DNA of 23,337 bases from a virus: positions 3,264-26,600 of IMG/VR virus record IMGVR_UViG_3300030116_005565; one strand, given 5' to 3'. Positions within the stretch are counted from its first letter, which is position 1; each line of letters starts with the position of its first letter. The position numbers and the translations under genes were made by a program. Shown in pieces: positions 15,351 to 23,337 of this stretch. Under the pieces are notes generated by a model, which was not told the origin of the DNA, made no database searches, and saw nothing but the letters and a program-made list of their open reading frames with translations.

Positions 15351-15767
15351 TCAGTAAATGAATTAACCGTACGAAACCTAAACGAACTTGACTACGAAAA
15401 GTATTTAGTTAAGTGGTGGAAAGATTGGAAATGGGTTGCGCCCGTGAAAGATTTTCTGCCTGACTCTGGTAAGGGTGGTATAATGGTTTTGGATAAAGAT
15501 ACCCCTGTTTGTGCAGGATATATATATATGACAAATTCTAAAGTAGCTTGGGTGGATTGGATTATATCAGATCGTCATTATAAAAAGAAACCGCAAAGGA
15601 AACAAGCTATTTTTTTACTTATAGAAACTTTAACCAAGATGTGTCGTAATTTAGGTTTTGTTTTTTGTTATGCGTTAATTAAAAATAAAAACCTAATGGC
15701 AACATATACGGAACTTGGTTATAATGAAGCCGATTCGTACAATAAAGAAATGATAAAAAAATTATAA
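15348..15767 (+). CDS. GNAT-family N-acetyltransferase-like protein, TTG start
   Basis: The 139-residue product contains YEKYLVKWWKDWKW followed by KGGIMVLDKDTPVCAGYIYM and TNSKVAWVDWIISD, a pattern I know from phage GNAT acetyltransferases. These move acetyl from acetyl-CoA to an amine. The fold ends with ETLTKMCRNLGFVFCYALIK and a TELGY turn. The acetyl-CoA loop is normally R/QxxGxG/A; here the corresponding segment is KKKPQRKQAIFLL, which lacks the glycines, so activity may be altered. The frame has no ATG before residue 46, which would delete the first strands; TTG at 15348 is the only plausible start, with ATA at 15333 the alternative. It ends 1 base before the next ATG. Substrate unknown; virion protein or host protein acetylation is possible. 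Confidence 0.77.
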   Translation: MSVNELTVRNLNELDYEKYLVKWWKDWKWVAPVKDFLPDSGKGGIMVLDKDTPVCAGYIYMTNSKVAWVDWIISDRHYKKKPQRKQAIFLLIETLTKMCRNLGFVFCYALIKNKNLMATYTELGYNEADSYNKEMIKKL

Positions 15768-15768
15768 T

Positions 15769-16524
15769 ATGGCAGCAGCAACAGCAATCGTAGGTACAGC
15801 TTTATCTGCAGCAAGCACAGGATTAAGTTTTGCGCAATACTCTAAGCAAAACAAAGCACAAAAAGAGGCCGAAGCTGCGGCTGAAAAAGCAATGAAAGAT
15901 GCACGTGCAAAATTAGAGGAGAACGTTTTCAAAGGGTTAGATATAAATCTTAAATCTTTTGAAAGAGAAAGAGATGCATTAGCGGGAGTAGGTGCTCAAC
16001 TTGTAACAGCAGGTCAAGAAGCTGAGCGGGGAGCGGCAGCTACAGCTGGAAGAGTAGCTATGGCAGCTACACAACAAGCGCAAAACATTCAAGATAGGGA
16101 GATAGATGCTTTAGAAAATTTAGAAAGATTGATTGCGGCTGAAGAATCTGCTTTACAAAAGGCAAGAGTGGATTTAGATTTAGGAGAAGTACAAGGAGCT
16201 CAACTCGCCGCACGAGATGCAGAGCGTAATAAAAACCTTGCTCTTGCTTCAGGTGTTCAGTCTCTCGCTCAACTTGGTCAAGGTATTATGGGAACGGATC
16301 CTTATAGTGATAGCCCCGAAAGAAAAAACAAACGTCTAGAGAATCGTACTACACGTCAAAATAATAGAGCAACACGAGTGGCACAGGGTGAAACATCTAT
16401 GGCGGGTGATACACTCCGTGATGCTTTTGGTGCATTGAAATCTGTAGGTGGTACACTTTTAAGCCCTTTGTTAAATGTGTTTGGCGTAAGTGGTGGTGGA
16501 AACGTTGGTGGTGCACAAATTTAA
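15769..16524 (+). CDS. Internal virion (ejection) protein, T7 gp14-like
   Basis: This 251-residue protein begins with a small hydrophobic Ala-rich segment (TAIVGTALSAASTGLSFA, about residues 5-22) that could insert in a membrane. A long Ala/Glu/Lys/Arg-rich coiled coil (about 28-165) follows, with the heptad-like EAEAAAEKAMKDARAKLEE near its start. The C-terminus is basic and then Gly-rich (about 185-251, with SPERKNKRLENRTTRQ). T7 gp14 is 196 residues with a similar build; it is ejected first and forms an outer-membrane pore. Order supports this: the next two genes match gp15 and gp16 in relative size. It starts 1 base after the acetyltransferase stop. The assignment rests on composition and gene order only. 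Confidence 0.68.
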   Translation: MAAATAIVGTALSAASTGLSFAQYSKQNKAQKEAEAAAEKAMKDARAKLEENVFKGLDINLKSFERERDALAGVGAQLVTAGQEAERGAAATAGRVAMAATQQAQNIQDREIDALENLERLIAAEESALQKARVDLDLGEVQGAQLAARDAERNKNLALASGVQSLAQLGQGIMGTDPYSDSPERKNKRLENRTTRQNNRATRVAQGETSMAGDTLRDAFGALKSVGGTLLSPLLNVFGVSGGGNVGGAQI

Positions 16525-16534
16525 TATTTAATAA

Positions 16535-18481
16535 ATGGCTACATTTTATAAATATGCTGAACGGGAGAAAACCAATCAGATAGATTGGAATAAAATATCT
16601 TCTGATATAAACAAAAACATGGCTGCCATCGAAGAGGCTAAAGCCTCAAGACGAGCGGCAGATCAGAAGGCACTGAATGATTCGTTAACAAGGTTAATGG
16701 AGAAACCTGTTGGTGAAGACTTAGCAGAAAATCAACGTATAGCTAACTACACTCAACAAGCCGAAGAAGTTTTACTAAATGATTTGAGGGCGTTGAAGCG
16801 TGGGGATATAAGCCGTAGAGATTATAATCTAAAATACAACAATGTAAAGATGGGAACCGAAAGAGCTTTTAGTTTATCTAAACAGTATCAAGACTCTTAT
16901 CAAATGCATGTGGATAGAATCAAAGCTGATGAGGCAAGCGGTATTGAAGGAGGTTTACTAGGTTTAGCTGAACAGTACGGACTTGCTTCTGGATCACAAT
17001 ATTATATAAACCCTATCAATGGTGATGTTAGTTTGGCTCTAACCACAGGCGAAGGAAAAGAAGGGGATATAAAAATAGGTGACAGCCAATTCGATTTAAT
17101 GGGACTAAGCACCGCTCAAAATATTATTTTTCAAAAAATAGACAAATACAAAACTCAAGACCAAGTAGCAAAATTAACAGAAAATTTAAAAACTGAAGCC
17201 CTAGATGTCCTAGATGGACTAGCTCCAGATGGTACAAGTTTGAAAGGCTACATAACAACAGAAAAAGGTTTTGATGTGCAAGCATTATTTGATGTTGTTG
17301 AAGGGAAGCTTGTTCCTAAAAAAGGACAGGAGGATGCAGCTAATGCTTTATTATCACAAATAAACGCAACTTTTGCGGGCGACCCTTTTTCCAAAGCTAG
17401 TTTTTTATTTGATACCATTGGTACAATTGACGGTAAAACAGTAGAGATGGTATTTCCAGACGCTCAAGGAAACTTTGTCGATACAGGTAATCACCAAATA
17501 AGAATGAAACTTGACAAACAAAGTCGATATGTCCCTGAGATAACAGAAGATCAACAAAAAATTATTGACAAGAACATGGTTGCTCTTGTGAAAAACTCAA
17601 TAGATAAAGAGTTTAAAATCAAAGCTGATACAAGACTAACCGATGCACAAAGATTTGATATAGGTCAAGTTAACCGAAAACTACAAGAAGAAAAAGATTC
17701 ACTTAGATTAAGTATGGATACTATGTCTCAAATGTATCGAGGTGGTGATGTAGATTTGGAAGTAGCGACAACTTACTTTAAGGGTATTGAACCAGGGATA
17801 AGGAAGGTAGAAAGAAATGATGACGGTTTAATATTAACTGTAGAAGATGATCTAGGTAATATAAGAACAGAAACGGTTAGTTTCTTTGCAAAAGATGCAG
17901 AAGGTAATCCTGACAAAACTAAACCTTTATCAGAAAGAGATTTCATACAAGCTGCTTCTAACTTATTATTAGGTAGTGAAAAGACCCAAACAAAAGAGTT
18001 TAGACAATTATGGAATCGTAGAGATGATGAGGGTAATTTTATTTATGGCGCCACTACAAGTTCAAAAGGCAAAGCTACCGCAGGCGAGGGAGTATCCCGA
18101 ACAGGCAGAACAAGATTCAATATATCTACAAACAGATATATTGACACGAAGTTGAAAAGTGGAAAACTTGATTTTGATAAGGGAGTGCCTTTTGGTAAAC
18201 AAGATAATGATTTAGCTAAAGAATTAGAAGCAGAGTTTACTGACCTAGGTTTAAAAGCAGAAGCCACTGGAGGATTGAGCAATGAAGTATTTGTTACTGT
18301 ACCTGGTGTAGAAGAAACGGTGATTATAGATGCTAACAATTACACCCCTTCAGGTGTAAGGAAGGAAAAAGATAAATTAAAAAAATTCTTATTAGTAGCG
18401 ATTAAAAAATTAGGGCTTGAAGAAAAATTAAATTTAGAACCAGACCCTCTAACAGGTAGGACATCTCAATATAATAAATAA
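16535..18481 (+). CDS. Internal virion (ejection) protein, T7 gp15-like position
   Basis: The protein has 648 residues and is charged and mostly helical. The N-terminus (MATFYKYAEREKTNQIDWNK) and the following segment (about residues 20-130, with RDYNLKYNNVKMGTERAF) are a pattern I recognise from virion proteins of marine and Bacteroidota podophages. The middle (about 150-360) mixes helices and short strands. From about residue 390 a segment rich in Lys/Asp/Glu leads into a Ser/Gly/Thr linker (about 500-520). A compact C-terminal domain follows (about 525-648, with PFGKQDNDLAKELEAEFTDL). No catalytic motif was seen. T7 gp15 has 747 residues and forms the periplasmic tunnel of the ejectosome. 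It lies 10 bases after the gp14-like gene and 1 base before the next start, so the three are probably co-translated. Confidence 0.68.
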   Translation: MATFYKYAEREKTNQIDWNKISSDINKNMAAIEEAKASRRAADQKALNDSLTRLMEKPVGEDLAENQRIANYTQQAEEVLLNDLRALKRGDISRRDYNLKYNNVKMGTERAFSLSKQYQDSYQMHVDRIKADEASGIEGGLLGLAEQYGLASGSQYYINPINGDVSLALTTGEGKEGDIKIGDSQFDLMGLSTAQNIIFQKIDKYKTQDQVAKLTENLKTEALDVLDGLAPDGTSLKGYITTEKGFDVQALFDVVEGKLVPKKGQEDAANALLSQINATFAGDPFSKASFLFDTIGTIDGKTVEMVFPDAQGNFVDTGNHQIRMKLDKQSRYVPEITEDQQKIIDKNMVALVKNSIDKEFKIKADTRLTDAQRFDIGQVNRKLQEEKDSLRLSMDTMSQMYRGGDVDLEVATTYFKGIEPGIRKVERNDDGLILTVEDDLGNIRTETVSFFAKDAEGNPDKTKPLSERDFIQAASNLLLGSEKTQTKEFRQLWNRRDDEGNFIYGATTSSKGKATAGEGVSRTGRTRFNISTNRYIDTKLKSGKLDFDKGVPFGKQDNDLAKELEAEFTDLGLKAEATGGLSNEVFVTVPGVEETVIIDANNYTPSGVRKEKDKLKKFLLVAIKKLGLEEKLNLEPDPLTGRTSQYNK

Positions 18482-18482
18482 T

Positions 18483-21400
18483 ATGAACGAACAAGCTTTA
18501 CAAGACGCATATGAGTTGTTTACTGCTGAAGGCTATGAGGGTAGTTTGCAAGATTTTGTAAATCTAATTAACAGCAATCCTAATGCTTTACAGGACTCTT
18601 ATGATCTTTTTAAAGAAGAAGGTTATACCAAACCTATTGAAGATTACCAAGTTCTTGTAGGCGTAAAAAAAAAAGACGGTGGGGCATCTACTTCAGAGGT
18701 TGGTTTATTGGAGCCACCAACTGTTCCACAGGTCTCTTCGACAGAGCAACCCGAAAGTGAGCAACAGTTTTTAAAGACAGACGCAGAGGGTGAGGTTGAC
18801 TATTTTCAAGGAACATTTGGTGATATACTAAGAGGTTTAGATAGTGTAGCCCCTGTAGGTATAGGAGACTTTGTTGACGATATGGCACGTAGCATAGCGT
18901 CAGGATACAGACGTGGTGTATCATCAGAGAATGCTGCTGACCTTTTAGTTCGTGGTAACAAAGCAACTGACGAAGATATTTATTCGTTCATAGAAGCCAA
19001 CAAAAACGCACAAGCCTTGCCTCCATCCAAAGAGATGGAAAACTACATGAAAACATATGAAGATAGTGGCAAAGGTATCATGGGCGTCGTTTTGGGCTTG
19101 GTAAAAAACCCCACTGTTATACCTGAAATTATATTTAGTTCCTTTACGTCGATGGCAACTAACACCGATTCTATTATTGCAGGATTGTCCGCAATTGGAA
19201 CAGGCGCAGCCCTTGGTGCGCCAGGCGGACCAGTAGGAATTGCAACAGGAGCGGGTGCTGCTATACCTTACGCATTTGCTGCGGCAGGCTCAGTGCTTGA
19301 GATGGGTGCTACATTTGCAGAAGTTTTAGAGCAAGAGGCAGAAGGAGAAGAACTTACTCCTGACAAAGTACGGGAGTTGATAAGTAAGCCTGAAGTGTAT
19401 AACAGAATAAGAAACAAAGCCGTAACAAGAGGATTAACAATAGGTGCCGTAGACGCCTTCACTGCACGAATGGGTGGCAGAATAGCAAAAGAAATAATTA
19501 AATCAGCTAAAACAAAACCATTTACAAAAGCAGCAATAGCAGGAACTGTGACTGAAGGTGTAGGTGGATCTGCGGGTGAAGCTGCCGCTCAACTCGCTAC
19601 AGGACAAGAGTTGGACATATCAGACATAGCACTAGAAGGTATTGCAGAACTGCCTATGGGCGTTATAAATTTAGCTTCACAAAAGAAAGTAAAACCTGCA
19701 AAGTATATAGTCAATGATGTGGAATCTACGAAAGAAGAGGTCGATAACATGATTGAAACTATGACCTTAGAAGAACTTACTGAATCTCAAGGCAAGAATA
19801 TAAAAATAGAGAATGACGAGCAGACGCAACAAAAGCTACAGGACAAAATTACTTTCTTGTCTAAGAAAAAAAGTATAAAAAATACATTACCAAACTTAAA
19901 CGAGCCTACATTAGACGAGATAACAAAAAAGCAAATTGAAATTGATAATCTCGAAAATGAAACCACTGAGGTTGCAAAAGAGGAAAAGTCTAAGTTAAGA
20001 CAAGAAATAAAAGAGCTAACAGAAAATCAGCTTGACCCAAACGAACAAGTAACAACAGATCAGAAGACAGATGAACAGGTTACTACCGAGCAAGATATAG
20101 TGGAGGACACTACAAACCAGGAGCAGGTATCGGAAAATCTTTTTATAAATAGAAGCCCCGAGGGAGTACAAGTTATACCAGAGAGAGAAAGCACGATTAA
20201 AAAAGTTATTGATATAGCAAAAGTTGGAGCTAAATCTGTAAGAAAGATATTGCCAAATATGCGGATAGTAATGCACGAGACGCAAGAGCAATTTGAAAAT
20301 GCAACTAATAAAACAGGACGAGCATTCTTTGATGCGCAGGATACTATACATATTAATTTAAGCAAAGCGTCATTGTCTACGGCTCCGCATGAAATATTTC
20401 ATGCCGTATTTTTAAAGAACATTAAGACTAATCAGCAGGCTGCACAACAAGCAGAAAATATGATGAAGTCTGTTCGTAAGGTTCTTCCGAACAACAGTCC
20501 ACTCGCAAAACGCATAGATACATTTGCCGAGTCATATACGGATGTATCAGAATTACAAAATGAAGAGAGAGCTGCTGAACTGTTTGGTATTATGGCAACT
20601 GAAGAAGCATACAGCTCATTACCAACTCCAACCAAAAATATTATAATTAAGTTTTTAGAAGACATAGCAAAGACTATAGGTCTTGATATAAACCTATCAG
20701 AGTTTACTAGAACTGACGAAGATGTAATAAACTTACTCAATACTTTATCCCAAAGAGTAAGGACAGGAGAAGAAATACAGCAGTCAGACATAGAAATATT
20801 GGAGTCAGGTGAGCTATTAGAACAAGAACAAGGAGAGGGTGGACAAGTCGGTACAGTTGAAATAACAGAGCAACAAGAGCGTGAACAAAAAGCACCTAGT
20901 GTATCAAATGATACAAGGTCTTTTGCGACACTTATACAACAAAAAAGTCTAGCTGATTTCAATGGACAAAATTTTGTTACCAACATGTATGACTTCACTA
21001 ATGCAGGCCCAACTGAAATTGCACCAGGAATAGTTCTTCAACTTGACGGAGGTAAAAGCTACGTGCCTTTGATGATGGAAAGGCAAGGATTAAAGCTTGG
21101 AGATAAATCTAATCTAGCTGCTTTTAATAGTCAAGCGCAAGCCGAAACATTTATTAGGAATTCTGTTCAAGGTAATGCTAATTTATTTATGCCACATGTA
21201 GGAACAAAAGAAGGTTCATGGCAGTTTCAACAAAACCTATTAGAACAACTTACTGATGCGGCATTACAAAACAACATACTAACTAACAGAGAAATAATAA
21301 ATACTTTTAATGAAGGCTTAACTAGTATTGAAGGGGTAAAAGCATTTAATATATTCAAGAAAAAACTAGGCAGGAATATTAAAAATTTAAATATCTTCAG

Positions 21401-23337
21401 AGACAATCCAAAACAACTAATTGAATTACTTGATATAAATAATAATTACTCTCCTGATTTAAGAAAAATTTTAAACGATAAACTTTCTGCTAATAAAAAA
21501 TATCAGGAGGCTGTAGGTGTAAAAAATAAATTAGACTTTGTAGGAAAATTTGAAGACCCTCTAAATGTAGGTAGTGTCTCTGGTGATTTGGTGAGTATAA
21601 TAGAATTTGATAATAAAACATTTGAAATTTCAAAACCAAATGTAGGTGACGTAGATTATCATCCTTCCTTTGCTTTTACAATTAAAGCTAACATAAACGG
21701 AATATATCAGCCTACTGAGTTTCTTCAGTCAAGTAATGTAACAAAAAAATATTTAAAATATAATCAGAAAGATGTTCAGGTCTCTGAAAAAGAAGCAATA
21801 GGTGAAACTAAATTTGATAAAGCAAACGTAAAAAGTAGTGCAGGATCTATACCTAAAGTAGGTACAGCAGAATTAGTTAGAGAACAAAGAAGTATAGAAG
21901 ATGTTACCCGTCTTTACAATATGAACAACGATGGTTTTATTCCCAAGACTGCAAATTTATCGCAACTAAGAAAAGCAGTAGAGCCGTTTGGGTTTGAAGC
22001 ATTTCGTTCACGTGAAGATCAGTTCGGTAGAGGCGGTGGATTATTTATAAAGAAACCTGGGCAACCTAGATATAAGCCACCAAGACTTGGTGGACGTCAA
22101 CAAGTTGAGGAGGAACTAGGAGCAAGCAAAGAAAGAGTCTTCAAGGAGATAGAAGGCATTATAGAAAAGTCAAAGAAAAGGGGTAGACAATTTAAACAAA
22201 TACCTAAGAATGTCATAAGTTATCTAGAGCAAACAAAACTTTACGAACAATCTTCTGATGTACAACGTGAGGCATTATTTAGAGATGTGAGGAAGCGTTT
22301 AGGTATAAAAGAAAAGAGCGCTCCATCTGTAAAAAGATTATTTGGTACACTGAAGGATGTAAAAAAAGTAACGTTTACGGAAAAAAATCTTTTATATAAA
22401 AGGATAAAAGATATTCAAGAGGGCGCAAAGACTCTGAAAGTCGCTCTGAAAAGGGCTGAAAAGGTATTAGGTCAAGAACTCAAAGAGCTTAGTGTAAACG
22501 GCACTATTACAGTTAATCAGATGACCTCGATAATGTCTCGTCTAAGAAAGACAGACTTACTCAATCCTGTCTCAAGAGATAACTTTATTGACTACATGAC
22601 GAGAGTCATGGCGGACGTAGACTACACCAACAAAATAAGAGGTGCCAACACAAAACTCAAAAGAGCTAGGAAAGCTGTTGAAACTAAAATAGGTATTGCT
22701 TCTGGTATCAAGTCGCAATTGCAAAGAGTATTTAGTATAAGCCCCTCCCGTGTGCCACTACAAGTTCTTGATAACTACCTCGAACTAATTAATATATTCT
22801 CACAACCAAAACAAATATTAGACTTACCTACTCAAAATAAAATAGAAGAGTTGTATGAACCTGTGCTCAAACAATTAGACGAAGAATTATCCATGTCTAG
22901 TGATCTATCAGACAGGTTAGCAGAAACGGATCAGAAGGTATTCAAAGATGGTAAGTTAGACTACAGAGCCACTATACAGAAGATGCTTGATACAGGTCAA
23001 ATAGATGATAGGGAGTTTGAAGTGATGCGAAAGTATAAATCACAAATCTTACCAACACTTGAGCCAACGCAAAAAAGCGAAGCTGAAATAGAAGCTGCAA
23101 AGACTTTGCTTAAAATAGAGATTGCTACGGCGGGTGACCCCAACCCAAACAATTTACCTTCACGGGATGAAAGAAATGTGATTAGAGAATTTGGTAAACT
23201 TATAAGAACAAAAGCATTAGATTCACTAACACCTCAGGAGCTAACTAACGTACTACGTATATTAGACAACATACAAAATGGTTACTTGCCACATGCCGCA
23301 AAGACCATGGTTAATAGGTTGAACGCAATAAATTCTG
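18483..23337 (+). CDS. Giant ejection/internal virion protein with embedded metallopeptidase, 3'-truncated
   Basis: The frame runs without a stop from ATG at 18483 to the window edge (1618 codons), already longer than T7 gp16 (1318 residues). A 30-residue helical motif is duplicated at residues 5-34 and 35-64. Residues 200-280 form a Gly/Ala-rich hydrophobic region that could insert in membrane, followed by a similar region around 325-400 (GGSAGEAAAQLATGQ). A Glu/Gln/Lys-rich stretch (about 415-545) follows. Residues about 570-740 hold the metallopeptidase: HEIFH at 636-640, preceded by RIVMHETQEQF, and followed by EERAAELFG at 694-702, which probably supplies the third zinc ligand. Residues about 800-930 carry KSYVPLMMERQGLKLGDKSN, seen in other giant phage proteins. 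The remainder is charged and helical. No polymerase DxDGD motif or lysozyme motif was found. It probably enters the host with the DNA. Confidence 0.83.
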   Translation, partial: MNEQALQDAYELFTAEGYEGSLQDFVNLINSNPNALQDSYDLFKEEGYTKPIEDYQVLVGVKKKDGGASTSEVGLLEPPTVPQVSSTEQPESEQQFLKTDAEGEVDYFQGTFGDILRGLDSVAPVGIGDFVDDMARSIASGYRRGVSSENAADLLVRGNKATDEDIYSFIEANKNAQALPPSKEMENYMKTYEDSGKGIMGVVLGLVKNPTVIPEIIFSSFTSMATNTDSIIAGLSAIGTGAALGAPGGPVGIATGAGAAIPYAFAAAGSVLEMGATFAEVLEQEAEGEELTPDKVRELISKPEVYNRIRNKAVTRGLTIGAVDAFTARMGGRIAKEIIKSAKTKPFTKAAIAGTVTEGVGGSAGEAAAQLATGQELDISDIALEGIAELPMGVINLASQKKVKPAKYIVNDVESTKEEVDNMIETMTLEELTESQGKNIKIENDEQTQQKLQDKITFLSKKKSIKNTLPNLNEPTLDEITKKQIEIDNLENETTEVAKEEKSKLRQEIKELTENQLDPNEQVTTDQKTDEQVTTEQDIVEDTTNQEQVSENLFINRSPEGVQVIPERESTIKKVIDIAKVGAKSVRKILPNMRIVMHETQEQFENATNKTGRAFFDAQDTIHINLSKASLSTAPHEIFHAVFLKNIKTNQQAAQQAENMMKSVRKVLPNNSPLAKRIDTFAESYTDVSELQNEERAAELFGIMATEEAYSSLPTPTKNIIIKFLEDIAKTIGLDINLSEFTRTDEDVINLLNTLSQRVRTGEEIQQSDIEILESGELLEQEQGEGGQVGTVEITEQQEREQKAPSVSNDTRSFATLIQQKSLADFNGQNFVTNMYDFTNAGPTEIAPGIVLQLDGGKSYVPLMMERQGLKLGDKSNLAAFNSQAQAETFIRNSVQGNANLFMPHVGTKEGSWQFQQNLLEQLTDAALQNNILTNREIINTFNEGLTSIEGVKAFNIFKKKLGRNIKNLNIFRDNPKQLIELLDINNNYSPDLRKILNDKLSANKKYQEAVGVKNKLDFVGKFEDPLNVGSVSGDLVSIIEFDNKTFEISKPNVGDVDYHPSFAFTIKANINGIYQPTEFLQSSNVTKKYLKYNQKDVQVSEKEAIGETKFDKANVKSSAGSIPKVGTAELVREQRSIEDVTRLYNMNNDGFIPKTANLSQLRKAVEPFGFEAFRSREDQFGRGGGLFIKKPGQPRYKPPRLGGRQQVEEELGASKERVFKEIEGIIEKSKKRGRQFKQIPKNVISYLEQTKLYEQSSDVQREALFRDVRKRLGIKEKSAPSVKRLFGTLKDVKKVTFTEKNLLYKRIKDIQEGAKTLKVALKRAEKVLGQELKELSVNGTITVNQMTSIMSRLRKTDLLNPVSRDNFIDYMTRVMADVDYTNKIRGANTKLKRARKAVETKIGIASGIKSQLQRVFSISPSRVPLQVLDNYLELINIFSQPKQILDLPTQNKIEELYEPVLKQLDEELSMSSDLSDRLAETDQKVFKDGKLDYRATIQKMLDTGQIDDREFEVMRKYKSQILPTLEPTQKSEAEIEAAKTLLKIEIATAGDPNPNNLPSRDERNVIREFGKLIRTKALDSLTPQELTNVLRILDNIQNGYLPHAAKTMVNRLNAINS
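18495..18674 (+). repeat. 30-residue helical repeat at the N-terminus of the giant ejection protein
   Basis: Residues 5-34 and 35-64 align with exact 30-residue spacing and share the pattern ALQDxYxLFxxEGYxxxxxD[FY]xxL. The DNA copies share most bases but differ at wobble positions (gctttacaagac versus gctttacaggac). The duplication is therefore genuine but not recent. It may be a docking or packaging motif for the capsid interior. Confidence 0.7.

Noticed and set aside
20016-20998. Minus-strand open frames of 101-188 residues
   Set aside because: They lie antisense to the giant ejection gene, have Ser/Cys/Ile-rich shadow-like composition and no plausible initiation context.
18483-23337. Virion-packaged giant RNA polymerase, as in crAss-like phages
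   Set aside because: No DxDGD-type catalytic motif was found in the visible 1618 residues. The missing 3' end could still change this.
1-23337. tRNA genes, CRISPR arrays, insertion sequences, attachment sites
   Set aside because: None was seen; coding genes and short junctions account for essentially the whole window.

Overview
The window is a block of late, virion-structural genes from a tailed phage. It is AT-rich, every gene is on the + strand, and the genes are tightly packed: no gap exceeds about 100 bases and many neighbours are 1 to 2 bases apart or overlap by one base. No integrase, tRNA, IS element, CRISPR array or host housekeeping gene was seen. A Bacteroidota host, probably marine, is inferred. 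Start codons are preceded by A/T-rich leaders rather than Shine-Dalgarno sequences, and three gene junctions carry the Bacteroidota-type -7 element TAnnTTTG. Gene content and order resemble podovirus-like, crAss-like phages of Bacteroidota and uncultured marine relatives. This placement rests on recalled family patterns and was not searched.

Head region (1-3616): a 5'-truncated scaffold-like protein, the probable major capsid protein (MCP), a 249-residue conserved hypothetical protein and a 95-residue small structural protein. The MCP gene and the 95-residue gene are each followed by a convincing intrinsic terminator (2477-2503 and 3661-3691). The second is immediately followed by a promoter-like element (3695-3702) that should start the tail transcript.

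Neck/tail region (3717-13209): two neck or ring proteins, a 1910-residue tail-hub or muzzle-type protein and a 697-residue Cys-rich fibre-like protein. The last two carry Thr/Pro-rich linkers and share two kinds of Cys-containing modules.

Modification and accessory region (13242-15767): a GT60-like GlcNAc-transferase, a 271-residue structural protein and a GNAT acetyltransferase with a TTG start. Ejection region (15769-end): three consecutive genes matching the size order and character of T7 gp14, gp15 and gp16. The last is still open at the window edge after 1618 codons and contains an HEIFH zinc-metallopeptidase motif, with no polymerase or lysozyme signature visible.

The most interesting idea is that the glycosyltransferase modifies the Thr/Pro linkers of the two large tail proteins encoded just upstream of it, giving a phage-encoded, mucin-like decoration of its own fibres. 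All open frames use the standard code. Every visible stop is TAA except the MCP stop, which is TAG.
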